NCBI RefSeq assembly: GCF_012935695.1 | Contig: NZ_CP052859.1 | Coordinates: 909,001-973,000 of the forward strand | Direction: 5' to 3' | Source: Pseudomonas sp. ADAK18 | GTDB lineage: Bacteria > Pseudomonadota > Gammaproteobacteria > Pseudomonadales > Pseudomonadaceae | DNA: 64,000 nt | In this document: piece after piece, positions 62,218 to 64,000 of the stretch | Layout: the number at the start of each line of letters is the position of its first letter | Numbering within the stretch: position 1 is the stretch's first letter | Made by a program: the position numbers and the translations under genes | The notes under the pieces: generated by a model | The model's input: the letters and a program-made list of their open reading frames with translations, nothing else | Database searches by the model: none | Told to the model about the DNA's origin: nothing

Positions 62218-63633
62218 CTAAACCAATGTCTCTATACGCAACGAGTTAGTAGACCCGGGCTGCCCAAACGGCACCCCTGCGGTAATCACCAACGTATCCC
62301 CACGCTTCGCCATGCCTTGGGCCTGGGCAATTTCCAGCGCCGTGGAGCACACCTCGTCCACCTGCCGCAGCCGATCATTGACCACCGAATGCACGCCCCA
62401 CGCCACGCTCAAGCGACGCGCCGTCGACAGGTTTGGCGTCAGGTTGAGGATCGGAACCGACGGCCGTTCCCGTGCCGCCCGCAGGCTGGATGCACCGGAC
62501 TCGCTGTAGTTCACCAACACCGCCACCGGCAGGATGCTGCTGATACGGCGGATCGCACAGCTGATGGCGTCGGACACCGTGGCATCGGCCTTGGGCCGGC
62601 TGACATCCAGTTGAGTCTGGTAGTCCGGGCCGTTCTCTACCTGACGGATGATCTTGCTCATCATCTCCACCGCTTCCAACGGGTAATCCCCGGAAGCGGT
62701 TTCCGCCGACAGCATCACCGCATCGGCGCCTTCGGCCACGGCGTTGGCCACGTCGGTGACTTCGGCGCGGGTCGGGGCCGGTGAGAAACGCATGGATTCG
62801 AGCATCTGCGTCGCCACCACCACCGGTTTGCCCAACTGGCGACAGGTGCTGATGATGTCTTTCTGGATCTGCGGCACACTTTCGGCCGGGACTTCCACGC
62901 CCAGATCCCCTCTGGCGACCATAATCGCGTCGCTCAACGCGGCGATTTCCTGTAGGTGCTCAACCGCCGAGGGCTTCTCGATCTTCGCCATCAAGAAGGC
63001 CTTGTCGCCGATCAATCCGCGGGCCTCACGAATATCTTCCGGGCGCTGCACAAACGACAGCGCCACCCAGTCCACGCCCAGCTCCAGGCCGAAGCTCAGG
63101 TCGCGGCGGTCCTTGGCGGTCAGCGGGCTTAATTCCAGCAAGGCCTGGGGCACGTTCACCCCTTTGCGATCCGACAGCTCGCCACCATTGAGCACCGTGG
63201 TGTCGATGGCGTCGGCATATTTGGTGATCACCCGCAGGCGCAGCTTGCCGTCGTCCAGCAGCAGGTCCATGCCGGGTTCAAGGGCGGCGATGATTTCCGG
63301 GTGGGGCAGGTTGACCCGGCGCTGGTCGCCGGGTGTTTCGTCCAGATCCAGGCGCAGGGCTTGGCCACGAATCAGTTGCACCTTGCCGGCGGTAAAACGC
63401 CCGACCCGCAACTTTGGCCCTTGCAGGTCCATCAAGATGCCGAGAGGATAGTTGAGCTGTTTTTCCACCTCGCGAATCCACTGAAAGCGCTGGGCATGGT
63501 CGGTGTGTTCGCCATGGCTGAAGTTGAGGCGAAAGATGTTCACCCCGGCTTTTACCAGGTCGCGGATGTCTTCAAGGCTGTCGGTGGCCGGGCCCAGGGT
63601 GGCGAGGATTTTGACTTTCTTGTCAGGCGTCAT
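62218..63633 (-). CDS. pyk: Pyruvate kinase
   Basis: 471 residues, leftward. Pyruvate kinase motifs: KILATLGPATDS, FRLNFSHGEH, GILMDLQGPKLRVG, FLMAKIEKPSA, IMVARGDLGVEVP, PVVVATQMLESM. It converts PEP and ADP to pyruvate and ATP. The ATG overlaps the end of the ttuD gene by 11 bases. The arrangement matches PA1498-PA1499 (pykF, ttuD), so it is the glyoxylate/glycerate-linked isozyme. Confidence 0.97.
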   Translation of the reverse strand: MTPDKKVKILATLGPATDSLEDIRDLVKAGVNIFRLNFSHGEHTDHAQRFQWIREVEKQLNYPLGILMDLQGPKLRVGRFTAGKVQLIRGQALRLDLDETPGDQRRVNLPHPEIIAALEPGMDLLLDDGKLRLRVITKYADAIDTTVLNGGELSDRKGVNVPQALLELSPLTAKDRRDLSFGLELGVDWVALSFVQRPEDIREARGLIGDKAFLMAKIEKPSAVEHLQEIAALSDAIMVARGDLGVEVPAESVPQIQKDIISTCRQLGKPVVVATQMLESMRFSPAPTRAEVTDVANAVAEGADAVMLSAETASGDYPLEAVEMMSKIIRQVENGPDYQTQLDVSRPKADATVSDAISCAIRRISSILPVAVLVNYSESGASSLRAARERPSVPILNLTPNLSTARRLSVAWGVHSVVNDRLRQVDEVCSTALEIAQAQGMAKRGDTLVITAGVPFGQPGSTNSLRIETLV

Positions 63634-64000
63634 GTTCAGGGGACTCTCTTTCAGGGCTCTCGAGGATCAAAATGGCGCGGAAGTCGTTGACGTTGGTACG
63701 GGTCGGCTCGGTGATGATCAACCCGTCGAGTGCGGCGAAGTAGCCATAGCCATTGTTGTTGTCCAGCTCGTCGCTGGCCGACAGGCCGAGGGCTTCGGCG
63801 CGGGCATAGCTGGTTGGGGTCATGATCGCCCCGGCGTTGTCTTCGGAGCCGTCGATGCCGTCGGTGTCACCGGCCAGGGCGTAGACGCCGGGCAGGCCCT
63901 TGAGGCTGTCGGTCAGGCTTAGCAGGAATTCGGCGTTACGCCCGCCACGGCCATTGCCGCGCACGGTGACGGTGGTTTCGCCGCCGGACAGAATCACGCA
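63623..64000 (-). CDS. ttuD: Glycerate 2-kinase/hydroxypyruvate reductase TtuD, C-terminal part (5' end outside window)
   Basis: The last 125 residues of a MOFRL-family protein: GGETTVTVRGNGRGGRNAEF and ALAGDTDGIDGSEDNAGAIM are the family signature. The family acts on glycerate/hydroxypyruvate in glyoxylate or tartrate use, feeding pyruvate kinase next door. The 5' end lies beyond the window. Confidence 0.93.
   Translation of the reverse strand, partial: CVILSGGETTVTVRGNGRGGRNAEFLLSLTDSLKGLPGVYALAGDTDGIDGSEDNAGAIMTPTSYARAEALGLSASDELDNNNGYGYFAALDGLIITEPTRTNVNDFRAILILESPERESPEHDA

Overview
The window is a high-GC chromosomal segment from a Pseudomonas of the fluorescens group. The evidence is the polar-flagellum gene order fliF-G-H-I-J / fliK-L-M-N-O-P-Q-R-flhB / flhA-flhF-fleN-fliA / cheYZAB-motCD-parC-parP-cheW, followed by ccmABCDEFGHI, together with many REP/REPIN palindromes of the 'TGTGGGAGC' and 'TGTGGCGAG' types. 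No rRNA, tRNA, CRISPR array or complete insertion sequence was seen.

Layout. 1-13532: flagellar basal-body, C-ring and export genes, with an HptB-HsbR-HsbA phosphorelay/anti-sigma module placed between fliJ and fliK. 13533-15865: a small accessory insert between flhB and flhA that carries a cold-shock protein, an FKBP-type prolyl isomerase and a DUF3077/DUF6124-like protein. The first two share an almost identical promoter block containing a LuxR-box-like palindrome; the third lies behind a structured leader resembling C4 antisense RNA. 15866-30453: late flagellar regulators, the chemotaxis core, the second stator motCD and the polar array-positioning pair parC/parP. 30609-32512: a leftward pair, a second FliK-like protein and a short FlhB-C-terminus-like protein. 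32711-39655: cytochrome c maturation, followed by a small lipoprotein. 40184-40516: a second DUF3077-like gene with the same C4-like leader.

40942-51400 is a full phosphonate uptake and C-P lyase locus (phnCDE-phnF-phnGHIJKLMNP), probably under PhoB (an 11-bp-spaced GTCAT repeat lies ahead of phnC) and PhnF. 51511-57132 is a plastic region: a hypothetical gene, an ArsR/P450/ABM cassette, a LysR remnant and a HicB antitoxin remnant meeting head-to-head at a deletion scar, a very AT-rich spacer, and a serralysin-like metalloprotease with an extra C-terminal tail. 57144-64000 carries an MFS exporter, a periplasmic DUF5666-like protein, a sulfate-binding protein, a voltage-gated-type K+ channel, a urea-transporter-like protein, pyruvate kinase and the end of a glycerate kinase/hydroxypyruvate reductase gene (ttuD).

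Three sigma-54-type -24/-12 sites (before fliK, fliL and flhA) fit the FleQ/RpoN hierarchy known in Pseudomonas. The signals I consider most worth following are the C4-like RNA leaders on two DUF3077 genes, the twin promoter of the csp and FKBP genes, the FliM/CheZ-like peptide repeated four times in CheA, and the LysR/HicB scar beside the P450 cassette.
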